Source of the DNA: Linum tenue
Lineage: Eukaryota; Streptophyta; Magnoliopsida; Malpighiales; Linaceae
Direction of reading: 5' to 3'
Length of the DNA stretch: 64,000 nt
Assembly (NCBI GenBank): GCA_946122785.1
Contig: CAMGYJ010000007.1
Span: 36,419,587 to 36,483,586 of the forward strand
The notes under the pieces are model-generated. The model was not told the DNA's origin and searched no databases. It was given only the letters and a program-made list of their open reading frames with translations. Position numbers and translations under genes: made by a program. Positions within the stretch are counted from its first letter, which is position 1. Each line of letters opens with the position of its first letter. Positions 11,988 to 22,352 of the stretch are shown in pieces.

Positions 11988-13202
11988 ATGTACCCTCATG
12001 GCTTCTCCAATCATTGGGGGTATCCACCACCATCCGAGTGGTATTACCCCGAGACTCCCTGGAGTAACCAAGGATGAGAAGACTATGGAGCCGGGTTTCA
12101 GTACCAACCCCCCCTACTACGAAGAACAATCAGACCCCTGGGTATTTCAGGAACAATCTCCTTATCAAGAAGACTTCCTCCCACAACAAGAAGGGCCATC
12201 AGATCTTGAGTTCGCCACAGCCTTCACGGGCGATCCGGCAGAGCCATGCTACACTCCACAGCCAGATCCAAACTATCACTTGAGGCTTCTCGTGGAGCAG
12301 ATTGCTCGAGTACCTGAGAGATCCTTTCCCGAGATGGATCCTCATATCCAGGCCATTGCCCAAACTGACTTCTCCTTTCCCCGTGAAACAGAGGATACCC
12401 TTCGGAGCATAAAGAAGCACATAGAGGTCATTGAGAAAGCCTGTTCACAGTTTTCTCAAGACAACCTTTATGCTGCCATACAAGTAGAGGTGGAGGAAGA
12501 AGAAGGCAATCGTGAGGATGTTGACGAGCATACATAAGTTGTCAAGGAAAGCTCCCATGATAATCATGATCAAGTGTATCCTCTGGTAGTAGATCACAAC
12601 TTCCCCATTTCCGCTCTGACATGCTGGGCCCGAGCGAGGAGATGCAAGATAAACTTATTGAGAACCTTGCATGGCGACTTGCTCTCCAATCAGTTATGGA
12701 AGAAGAAGAGAGAGAAAGGGTGAGGAAAGAAGTTGTGGAGGATGAGGAAGAAATCAAAGGAGAGGTAGTTCTTGATCTTTTCCGAGAAGAGAGACCACAT
12801 TTTGAAGAAGGAAGGGGGGTTGAAGAAGCGAGTGATGTCCAGGCTGAGGATGAAGTTGAGGTGGAAGAGGCTTGCACCGGCACTATAATACAAGTAATAT
12901 CCCCACCAAACTTCGAGGAACTTCTTAGCAAGGACCCATTTGCAGTGTCTCTTTGCCAGACCAAGGCCACATCGACATCGGTCCCTCTTGGTGGACGCGA
13001 TGGTGGTCAATCGATGTTGTCATATATGGTTTGGGGCAATGAGTCAAGAGAAGAGAAGAAAAGGTCTCGAGGATGGAGACTTCATCTACATCAAGTGCAC
13101 GAGCTTCCATCACCAGTCATACCACATGTTCGTGACTTGCGAATCCACCTCATTGACGAGAACCTCAACTTCAAGGAGGTTCTAGCATGGACCGAAACTT
13201 AG
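11988..13202 (+). pseudogene. Broken copy of the B/D non-gag ORF
   Basis: The ATG at 11988 follows an acceptor-like TTGGTGCAG and opens MYPHGFSNHWGYPPPSEW. This matches the intact copy on the minus strand at 16361-17581. A TGA at 12075 replaces the glycine codon of QGGEDYG, an extra C in a C-run near 12111 shifts the frame, and TAA at 12535 plus another shift near 12620 break it again. The final segment (12621-13202) carries EEMQDKLIENLAWRLALQSV, PPNFEELLSKDPFAVSLC and FKEVLAWTET before TAG. The broken ORF still matches the intact one along its length. The product is acidic, with runs of E, and has no zinc knuckle, protease or polymerase motif. Function unknown; position directly after the primer site is where gag normally lies. 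Confidence 0.75.
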
Positions 13203-13216
13203 GAGCCATCGTCCGG

Positions 13217-13221
13217 CTCAC
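13217..13221. repeat. Target-site duplication of D, left copy
   Basis: CTCAC before the element is repeated exactly at 19750-19754 after it. Five bases is the usual size for Ty3/gypsy integration. Confidence 0.9.
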
Positions 13222-14570
13222 TGACACGCCAAAACATAACACCAAACTGCGACCAAGTGGAATCGCAGTCCGGGAATGCAGTAACAGGCAAGTTTAATTA
13301 TCAACCCGGGGTCTAGATCTACTGCTTACTCCGTGATTCTCTATTATCTAGCAAACTAGTTCGAGTGATTGTTGTGAAAAGTAAAAGCAACAAGAAAGCA
13401 GTAAATTGTTCGGGTTTCTAAAGCAGGCAAGAGTCACTCGGGATTGAGTCCCCCTAGCCCCTTAGTTAGGTTCAATTGCAATTCCCTGGGTTGATTTACT
13501 GTTGATTAGACTGCGGAAGATCCGACAGTAGCTTGGAATCTCTTAAGCTGGCCAAGCCCTCTCTGTCTAACTACCCGGCAGACGACTAGTCTTCAGCGGG
13601 GTAGAAAGCTGAGGCTATGAACACAGAACTCCACTACTGGCGCCAAGGACACCGGTACAAAGCAGTAAACTGGCTAACTCTCGTATAGCCAATCTCCTAC
13701 TATCGAATGAAGAGGCTCTAACAACCTAATCAGATTCTATCTATCTCAGGTTGCAGCAGAAATTGAGAAAAGCTTATCAGACTCAAATCAATTCATTAAA
13801 CATGCGTCATTCGATTAAAATCAAACAGTAATATCATCCCAGGTCATTACAATCAAATCCCTAACACAAGGAACTAGGGTTCTTCATACCCAAGTGAGAG
13901 AAGGGTTCTACTCCATAGAGAGAGAAGAGAAAACAAGAATCGGATTAGTCATACTCATGACGATGAGGATAATCTGCTCCGGGACGATGATTTTCACTCC
14001 TATGACGATCTCCAGGCTCGATTCGATGAAATCCAGCTCTAAGACAGCTTCTAGGGTGTGTTCTTCGTACTTTCTCTCTCTAGGGCTCTGTTTTTGCTCT
14101 CAAAACACGATTCTCCCCCTTTTGGCTCGGAATAGGCTCTAAAACCAGGATTTCCCGACTCGCACGGCCAGGGTGCACGGCCGTGCAGATCACCATTCTG
14201 GCCGTGCAACTCAAAACGCAGCGTGTCATTTAGTTCGACCTCAGGCTTCTCGCACGGCCAGGGTGCACGGCCGTGCGATCTTCAGGGGTTGCCCGTGCGT
14301 GGTCTCGACATAAGGCGCACGGCCATCTTGCTCACGTGCACGGCCGTGCAGCCTCCCTGGTCTGCCCGTGCAGCTCCCTAAAAACCTCGCCATTCGTCCG
14401 TTCTTCGTCCAATCGACCCCAGACTCGCTCCTAAGCCTTCATTCACGTACTAGGACCTGAAATATCACAAACAAGCACAACCTAGCGTGAAATCGGCCTA
14501 AAACACGAGAATCAACACCTGAAACGGTGTAAGAATGGGGGTAAAAACATGTGTAAATGATGGTCTATCA
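13222..14570 (-). repeat. Element D 3' LTR
   Basis: 1349 bp in reverse orientation, reading on the minus strand from TGATAGACCATC to TTTTGGCGTGTCA. The palindromic GCACGGCCGTGC cluster lies at about 14160-14375. It is nearly identical to 18401-19749 and to the partial copy at 62875-64000. Confidence 0.92.
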
Positions 14571-16360
14571 AACTCCCCCACACTTAACCGTTTGCTTGTC
14601 CCCAAGCAAACCAAGTCAGACACCAGGTAAGCTTACATATTTCAATCAACCAACATTGGGGACAAGTCATAAAGGCACAGAACACGTGAATCGCACTGGT
14701 TTTCAAACATCAATACATGCACAACCTCAATAACAACCTGGACAACCACCACAAAGGACATTCGAGTGCAGCAAATCGAGTAAAGGAAGAGTCTCCCTTC
14801 TGTTCACTTGCCAACCTAGACTTGATTCAACCACTTACTCAAAACAGTCAACTCATGCATCCAACTCAAGACATCAGAATAGAGACCGAGCAATCTAGGT
14901 CCTCACCGGGGTACAAGAGCATATAGAAAATGAAAATGAATCACTCACTCTCGACCAGTGGGGTCAGGACAATTTGATGCGAAAGATGCGCATGCTATTT
15001 CTCTCAATACCTATCATCTCTTCACCATGACGGTAGCCTCTAAATGCTAGAGTTTACATATGGGGTGTCACCACTAACTAATCAGGAGGTCTTAGACACA
15101 GGTTCAAATGACTGGCTAGGGTCTTGGACATGGGGAACAGGCCTTTTAGGTGGTGGAAGTATTCATAGCAAAAGGTTCCACATTTTCCAAACACACAATC
15201 ACAGTCAAACAAACCGGTATTTTCTTTCTGCTATTCTGCATTACTCAATATCTTACGAGCACAAGAGCGAAGGAGGCATAAACATCAGCATTTCCAAGCC
15301 AGACTGCTAAGAAACACTACTTACTGGGCATTATTCAGATTTTTAGTAGTGGCTCTCTTTTGCTTTCAATTTTTTTCTTTGTTTCACTTTCATTTTTCTT
15401 TTCATTTCCTAAGAGAGCCACCACTTCTGCATAAATTTCAAACACCTGCCCAACTTTTAAGCACTACCTCCAAAACTCACATAGACTTTAGCAGAAACAG
15501 CAGAGAATATATAAAAACCACTCTGTGGAACCTTCTAAAAGATGCAACAAGGGTGATTTTTTTTCATTAAAGACCAAAAGAAAGGATAACACACGGCTCA
15601 AAGGGGCTGACTAGGGAATATGACACATCAGGACAGTCAGTTTTGGGCGTGGGCTAATCCTATGCCCCCATCATCTTAGCTAGTGACAACGTGAATGCTA
15701 CACATCATGGAAGAGGGATCTATCGCACAAGAAAGAAACGAGCAGGCTCAAATCTCACATGGCTACCTATATGCTCTATCTCACATTCTGATACCCTGAA
15801 CTAGATGCATAAACGACTGTCAAGGACAAGTAATCAGATCAAGTCAGATCAAGTCACAGTTGGCAAGCAAACAGTTGAAAAACTGAACCCCTAAATCGTT
15901 CTACTGCACGTCTCAGTCCTCATCATAGGTTGTCCTAGTCGCAAACAAGTTGTCATGCATTAATCCGAAAACCAATCAATTCATCCATCAAAACACAGTG
16001 CCAATATGATCAAACAGCAGTACTTGGAGCCCTCAAATCGTAAGATTCGGACAGCGGACTAGGCTCCAAGCACCATCATAAATATTCCAACCGATACAAA
16101 GCACCCCCCCACACTTAAGCACGACATTGCCCTCAATGGAGTAGAGGACAAGATAAGGGGAACGATGTTACCGGGTAAGAACACTGCTGGGGGACTGGAA
16201 GTGGACCAGTCAGCGGGGCTAGCATCAGCAAAACACACTGGGTGATAGAAACCATAGTTCCAAGTGAACAAACCGACAAAAACAAACGAAAGAAAAACAA
16301 ACCTTGGTGGGGTTGCCTCCCCACAAGCGCTTCTTTTACATCTTAGCTAGACGGTGGCTC
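14571..16360 (-). other. Element D 3' non-coding internal region
   Basis: Read on the minus strand, this region follows the ORF with GAAGCGCTTGTGGGGAGGCAACCC-like sequence (near 16308-16335). It includes a segment matching A and B (GCTTGGAGCCTAG near 16060) and a purine-loop hairpin (15346-15424). The conserved GTTTGCTTG hairpin (14590-14611) and the polypurine tract AAGTGTGGGGGAGTT follow, directly before the LTR. Small frames here are not conserved in the related elements and are left out. Confidence 0.75.
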
Positions 16361-17581
16361 CTAAGTTTCGGTCCACCCCAAAACCTCCTTGAAGTTGAGG
16401 TTCTCGTCGATAATGTGGAGTCTCAAGTCACAAGCAAGTGAAGTGATAGGTGATGAAGACGGCTCGTGACCTTGAGGAAGATGAAGTCTCCACTCACAAG
16501 ACCTCTCCTTCGCATCTGCTCTTGTCTCATTGCCCCAAACGAGATAAGATATATTCGATTGACCACCATCGTATCCACCAAGAGGGATTGATGTTGATGT
16601 GGTCTTAGTTGGGCAAAGAGACACTGCAAATGGGTCCTTGCCAAGCAGCTCCTCGAAGTTTGGTGGAGAGATCAAATGTAACATATGCCCGGTGCAAGCC
16701 TCTTCCACCTCAACTTCATCCTCAACCTGGACGCCAATTGCCTCCACAACCCCCCTTCCTTCTTCAAAATGTGGTCTCTCCCCTTGGAAAAGATCAAGAA
16801 CTACCTCTTCTTTACTTCCTTCCTCATCCTCCACAACTTCCTTTCTCATCCTTGCTCGCTCTTCTTCTTCCAGAACAGATTGGAGAGCAAGTCGCCAAGC
16901 AATTTCTTCAATGGGATCATCTTGCCTCTCCTCGCACAGGCCCAGCATGCTACAGCATAAATGAGGAACGGTGTGATCTGCCTCCAGAGGACTTTCCTGA
17001 TCATGATCATCATGGGAGTTCTCTGTGATAAATTCTGTAGGCTCCTCAACGCCCCCGTTGCCCTTGTCATACTCCACCTCTTCTAGCATAGTAGCAGAAA
17101 GGTGATCTTGAGCAGGATGTGAGCAAACTTGCTTCACCAACTCTGTTTGCTTCGCTGAGCACTGAACAGTCTGCTCCATGTCATGGAGAAATGAGGGATC
17201 GGAAGAGGCAAGAGCTTGGATTTGAAGATCCATCTTGGAGCATGCTCTCTCAGCGTCTCGAGCAAACTGCTCCACGAGAAGCCTTAATTCTTTGTTCGGA
17301 TCTTCCAGTGAATTGTAGCATTGCTCTGCAGAGTGACCCGTGAAGGCCTCCATGGCTAACTCCAACTCAGATGGCCCCTCTGGTTGTGGCAGGAGCTCTT
17401 CTTGAAAAGGATATTGTTCTTGAGGTTCCCAAGGGTTTGGTTGTTCTCCATAGTAGGGGGTTTGGTACTGACATCCGAATCCATAGTCTTCTCCTCCTTG
17501 ATTGCTCCAGGAAATCTCGGGGTAATACCACACGGATGGTGGTTGATACCCCCAATGGTTGGAAAAGCCATGAGGATCCAT
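16361..17581 (-). CDS. Intact 406-aa retroelement ORF of unknown function
   Basis: A complete frame starts at the ATG at 17581, aligned with the B copy's start and just after TTGTTGGTGCAG, and stops at TAA. I do not recognise the protein. Residues 1-60 are rich in Y, W, P and Q (start MDPHGFSNHWGYQPPSVW). Residues about 90-150 contain likely helical segments with heptad character (LRLLVEQFARDAERACSK). Residues about 220-330 are strongly acidic (EEEERARMRKEVVEDEEG, VEDEVEVEEACTG). The C-terminal part holds PPNFEELLGKDPFAVSLC, DGGQSNISYLVWGNE and a closing FKEVLGWTET. No zinc knuckle, DTG/DSG protease motif, YxDD or integrase residues are seen. Conservation with the decayed copy in B, in the same place after the primer site, implies this is the element's real gene. 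A divergent gag-like structural protein is the obvious alternative to a novel function. Confidence 0.8.
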   Translation of the reverse strand: MDPHGFSNHWGYQPPSVWYYPEISWSNQGGEDYGFGCQYQTPYYGEQPNPWEPQEQYPFQEELLPQPEGPSELELAMEAFTGHSAEQCYNSLEDPNKELRLLVEQFARDAERACSKMDLQIQALASSDPSFLHDMEQTVQCSAKQTELVKQVCSHPAQDHLSATMLEEVEYDKGNGGVEEPTEFITENSHDDHDQESPLEADHTVPHLCCSMLGLCEERQDDPIEEIAWRLALQSVLEEEERARMRKEVVEDEEGSKEEVVLDLFQGERPHFEEGRGVVEAIGVQVEDEVEVEEACTGHMLHLISPPNFEELLGKDPFAVSLCPTKTTSTSIPLGGYDGGQSNISYLVWGNETRADAKERSCEWRLHLPQGHEPSSSPITSLACDLRLHIIDENLNFKEVLGWTET

Positions 17582-17706
17582 GTTTCAGAGCTGCACCAAC
17601 AAAAACATAACACCCAAGTGAAAAGCAAGGGTGGAAAAGAAAAGAAAGTGCAATAAATAAAAAGCTAGAGTAACAAATTCTCACGTTTCCCCAATAACCT
17701 AGAGGC

Positions 17707-17724
17707 TCCCCGGCAACGGCGCCA
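17707..17724 (-). promoter_or_regulatory. Inner tRNA-Asp primer site of D
   Basis: TCCCCGGCAACGGCGCCA, the reverse complement of the tRNA-Asp primer site. It lies six bases from a B-type LTR end (17731) and upstream of the ORF. It is one of two primer sites in this element. Confidence 0.9.
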
Positions 17725-17730
17725 AAAACT

Positions 17731-18374
17731 TGACACGCTAAAACACAACACTTAACAATGGCCAAGTGTAACCAATGAAAGGGACTCCAGTATAGTGGCA
17801 CAAGTAATAAATATCGAATCCACGGGTCTCTAGAGTTACTATTACTCAGCTTCAGTTCATTATCTAGCAAACTAGATTAAGGATTGATTGATAAACTACT
17901 ATACTGACTACTCTACTAATTACAAGTTGGGAACCCACTTAGGTATGATTCCCCCTAGCTCCTCAATTAGGTCCAAGTTGCAATTACCTTTGGTTGATCT
18001 ACTGTTGATTAGACTGCGGAAGATCCTAAATTAGCTTGGAATCTCTTAAGCTGACCAAGCCTTCTTAGTCCAACTACCCGGCAGACGACTAGTCTTCACC
18101 AGGATAGAAAGCTGAGGCTATGAACACAGAACTCCACTACTGGAACGAATTCCAATACAAAGCAGTGAATTGATTGACTCTCGTACAACCAATTCACCAC
18201 TATCAATCAAGGAAGCTCTCTTAACCTAATCAGATTCTATCTATCATAGGTTAAAGCAGAAATCAAGAGAATTTGATCAAGATTCAATTGACTCAATAAA
18301 TCATGCCTCAATCGATTATAATCAAACAATAAAGCATCCAAAACTTCATACAAGAAAGATCCTAACACATGGAA
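17731..18374 (-). repeat. Captured partial B-type LTR inside D
   Basis: On the minus strand this runs from within the B-type LTR (TTCCATGTGTTAGGATC) to its 3' end (TTTTAGCGTGTCA), followed by the inner primer site. Its sequence matches B's LTRs and not D's. The upstream half of that LTR is missing, and the join is to the few bases after D's own primer site. Confidence 0.88.
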
Positions 18375-18376
18375 AG

Positions 18377-18394
18377 TCCCCGGCAACGGCGCCA
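18377..18394 (-). promoter_or_regulatory. Outer tRNA-Asp primer site of D
   Basis: A second exact TCCCCGGCAACGGCGCCA, six bases from the D-type 5' LTR. This one is in the normal place to prime reverse transcription of D. Confidence 0.9.
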
Positions 18395-18400
18395 AAAACT

Positions 18401-19749
18401 TGACACGCCAAAACACAACACCAAACTGCGACCAAGTGGAATCGCAGTCCGGGAATGCAGTAACAGGCAAGTTTAATTATCAACCCGGGGTCTAGATCTA
18501 CTGCTTACTCCGTGATTCTCTATTATCTAGCAAACTAGTTCGAGTGATTGTTGTGAAAAGTAAAAGCAACAAGAAAGCAGTAAATTGTTCGGGTTTCTAA
18601 AGCAGGCAAGAGTCACTCGGGATTGAGTCCCCCTAGCCCCTTAGTTAGGTTCAATTGCAATTCCCTGGGTTGATTTACTGTTGATTAGACTGCGGAAGAT
18701 CCGACAGTAGCTTGGAATCTCTTAAGCTGACCAAGCCCTCTCAGTCTAACTACCCGGCAGACGACTAGTCTTCAGCGGGGTAGAAAGCTGAGGCTATGAA
18801 CACAGAACTCCACTACTGGCGCCAAGGACACCAGTACAAAGCAGTAAACTGGCTAACTCTCGTATAGCCAATCTCCTACTATCGAATGAAGAGGCTCTAA
18901 CAACCTAATCAGATTCTATCTATCTCAGGTTGCAGCAGAAATTGAGAAAAGCTGATCAGACTCAAATCAATTCATTAAACATGCGTCATTCGATTAAAAT
19001 CAAACAGTAATATCATCCCAAGTCATTACAATCAAATCCCTAACACAAGGAACTAGGGTTCTTCATACCCAAGTGAGAGAAGGGTTCTACTCCATAGAGA
19101 GAGAAGAGAAAACAAGAATCGGATTAATCATACTCATGACGATGAGGATAATCTGCTCCGGGACGATGATTTTCACTCCTATGACGATCTCCAAGCTCGA
19201 TTCGATGAAATCCAGCTCTAAGACAGCTTCTAGGGTGTGTTCTTCGTACTTTCTCTCTCTAGGGCTCTGTTTTTGCTCTCAAAACACGATTCTCCCCCTT
19301 TTGGCTCGGAATAGGCTCTAAAACCAGGATTTCCCGACTCGCACGGCCAGGGTGCACGGCCGTGCATATCACCATTCTGGCCGTGCAACTCAAAACGCAG
19401 CGTGTCATTTAGTTCGACCTCAGGCTTCTCGCACGGCCAGGGTGCACGGCCGTGCGATCTTCAGGGGTTGCCCGTGCGTGGCCTCGGCATAAGGCGCACG
19501 GCCATCTTGCTCACGTGCACGGCCGTGCAGCCTCCCTGGTCTGCCCGTGCAGCTCCCCAAAAACCTCGCCATTCGTCCGTTCTTCGTCCAATCGACCCCA
19601 GACTCGCTCCTAAGCCTTCATTCACGTACTAGGACCTGAAATATCACAAACAAGCACAACCTAGCGTGAAATCGGCCTCAAACACGAGAATCAACACCTC
19701 AAACGGTGTAAGAATGGGGGTAAAAACATGTGTAAATGACGGTCTATCA
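18401..19749 (-). repeat. Element D 5' LTR
   Basis: 1349 bp, same length as the 3' LTR with about 15 visible differences. It carries the GCACGGCCGTGC cluster at about 19340-19555. The right end abuts target copy CTCAC (19750-19754). Confidence 0.92.
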
Positions 19750-22352
19750 CTCACGACGTGAAAGAAGCGCTTGTCGGGAGGCAACCCAACCAGTTAGTTT
19801 GCATTTCTCTCTCTATTTCTCCTCGGTTGAGTCAGTTTTGTTATTTGATTTTAGAGTCAATAACTCAACCTTTGTGAGATTTTGTGTGGTGTTTGTGTTC
19901 TGATTACTCTCTCTTCCTGGAATGCACCACCTGACCCGTCCATCATCATTCACCCTTGATCTGGTAACTTCGTTCTACCTTCCTTATCTTTCCTCCATTG
20001 AATACAATGTCGTGCTTAAGTCTGGGGGGGTGTTCGATTATGTATGCGGGTGAATGTTTGGCTGTTTGTGTGCTTGGAGCCTAGTTCACTGTCCAAATTT
20101 TTAATTTGAGGGCTCCAAGTACGCGTTTCCTTGCAAATTGTCTGCTCAGTATGCTTTGAATCGACAGTCTCTATAGTAAAGTGCAACCTAGGGAGGTAGT
20201 GTAACACTATGGAGGATGTTGAAGTATAAGATTTTTCCTATCTAGCTCTCTGTTGTGCCAGATGATTTTTATAATTAGTGGAGCTAAGACCGTTGAATTC
20301 ATGTGGTAATGGTGACTCTGTTTGGATTGTGTTATGGACTCGTGTATCGAACAAGGTGCTCATATGGAAAATGGGAAGCAGTTGGTCCTCCATGTCGAAA
20401 TCATTGAAATCTTAAACATGGGGTAAGCCCAACGTGTGTGGCACCGTTCATTGCACAAAATCGGGTTTTGGAAGAGATTTTAGTGATCCTTGGTGGGGTA
20501 CTCCTACAAGGTGAAGCTAAGTTGTCTCTAGTACAAGTAAAAATTCCACTCGTTGAACGGTTTGCCTACTTGAGGATGTGTTTTTAAGGGCACGGATAGA
20601 GCTTCCGACCCCCCTTAATTTCATTGACCCTCCACACGAGTTGAGGAAAAGGAGTTAAAAGAGGTACTCTGGCGAGCGCCAGGTGTAGAGAAATTGCTGT
20701 TGCTCAACTAATAAGGGTCGACCGTGCAAAAGACTGCAGTTGGAACCCCACCAAATGAAAGAAAAAAAGAAAAATGTAAATGAAAGTGAGAAAAAGGGGT
20801 TCCAACGGTAAAATGAAGTGAAAGAGCACCCCGGTACAACGAGTCCTTGGTTGTGAATGGTGTGAGTCCCTTTGTCCATGAACTTGATGTCTTACTTTCA
20901 CTTCTTCTCATGATCCTGGCTTGACTCTAGTACTCGCATTGAGAGAGATAGGGGATGTCTTAGAAGACCAATTAACCTCGTAAGCTGCTATATGATCTAG
21001 GAAATCCTCTACCGACGATCGGGGTTGTTTGTTGCTATAGAGGTCTGGAGAGCTGCATTGGTTTGAGTTAGGTTTGTTTGGGGACAAGCAAACGGTTAAG
21101 TGTGGGGGAATTTGATAACATCGGATTTGCACATGTTTGCACCCTCGTTTCTTGATTATTTTGGCTTGAGTTTCTGCTTTCTTGGACTATTTTACGCTAG
21201 GTTGTGTTCCTTTGTCACATTTCAGGTCCTAGCATGTAAATTGAAGCATAGGCACAAGTTTCAAGTCAATCAGAGATCATTTGGCAATTCGGGAGAAGAA
21301 ACACGAGCATGACCTGAGGAATAATGGAGTTGTACCTCATATTATGGACAAATAATCATGGAATTTTTTCATGAAAAGAAAGTGGACGAGAATACGAGCG
21401 TCTGGGATCAAACGGCGACTGATTCGGAGTCTGGACGAGGGAGAAACAAAGCATTAAACAAATTTTGAAGTATAAGATTTTTCCTATCTAGCTATCTGTT
21501 GTGCCAGTTGATTTTGTGAATTAGTGGAGCTAAGACCGTTGAATTCATGTGGTAATGGTGACTCTGTTTGGATTGTGTTATGGACTCGTGTATCGAACAG
21601 GGTGCTCATCTGGAAAATGGGAAGCAGTTGGTCCTCCATGTCGAAATCATTGAAATCTTAAACATGGGGTAAGCCCAACGTGTGTGGCACCGTTCATTGG
21701 AAAAAATCGGATTTTGGAAGAGATTTTAGTGATCCTTAGTGTGGTACTCCTACAAGGTGAAGCTAAGTTGTCTCTACTACAAGTAAAACTTCCACCCGTT
21801 GTACGGTTTGCCTACTTGAGGATGTGTTTTTAAGGGCACGGATAGAGCTTCTGACCCCCCTTAATTTCATTGACCCTCCACACGAGTTGAGGAAAAGGAG
21901 TTAAAAGAAGTACTCTGGCGAGCGCCAGGTGTAGAGAAATTGCTCTTGCTCCACTAATAAGGGTCGACCTTGCAAAAGACTGCAGTTGGAACCCCACGAA
22001 ATGAAAGAAAAAAAGAAAAATGTAAATGAAAGTGAGAAAAAGGGGTTCCAACGGTAAAATGAAGTGAAAGAGCACCCCGGTACAACGAGTCCTTGGTTGT
22101 GAATGGTGTGAGTCCCTTTGTCCATGAACTTGATGTCTTACTTTCACTTCTTCTCATGATCCTGGCTTGACTCTAGTACTCGCATTGAGAGAGATAGGGG
22201 ATGTCTTAGAAGACCAATTAACCTCGTAAGCTGCTATATGATCTAGGAAATCCTCTACCGACGATCGGGGTTGTTTGTTGCTATAGAGGTCTGGATAGCT
22301 GGATTGGTTAGGTTTGCTTGGGGACAAGCAAACGGTTAAGTGTGGGGGAATT
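19750..22352 (+). other. Element B 3' internal region with 1.24-kb tandem duplication
   Basis: It starts with the continuation of B after D (GTGAAAGAAGCGCTTGTCGGGAGG-like). A segment 20221-21460, comprising the end of the internal region plus the first about 348 bp of an LTR (21113-21460), is repeated at 21467-22700. There the LTR continues to completion. Both copies hold the GTTGGAACCCC/GGGGTTCCAAC hairpin (20739-20806; 21985-22052) and the purine tract before TGATAACA. Open frames such as those antisense around 20655-20911 are shadows of the hairpin region, not genes. Confidence 0.85.

Larger units (their letters stand above)
13222..19749 (-). mobile_element. Element D: chimeric LTR retrotransposon inserted in B
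   Basis: On the plus strand, an inverted LTR (13222-14570) is followed by a reversed purine tract, non-coding sequence, a 406-codon minus-strand ORF, two reversed tRNA-Asp primer sites flanking part of a B-type LTR, and a second LTR (18401-19749). The two LTRs are both 1349 bp and differ at about 15 positions by eye, about 1%. The 5-bp target repeat CTCAC at 13217-13221 and 19750-19754 is exact. Joining B across it restores continuity with the same module in D itself (stop codon, spacer, GAAGCGCTTGT, GGCAACCC). D is therefore a young complete insertion. Its body is B-like while its terminal repeats are a different, A-like LTR family. Confidence 0.92.

Noticed and set aside
20655..20911. Antisense frames rich in F and L near the purine-loop hairpin
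   Set aside because: They arise from the T-rich complement of the hairpin loop and are duplicated only because the whole segment is duplicated.
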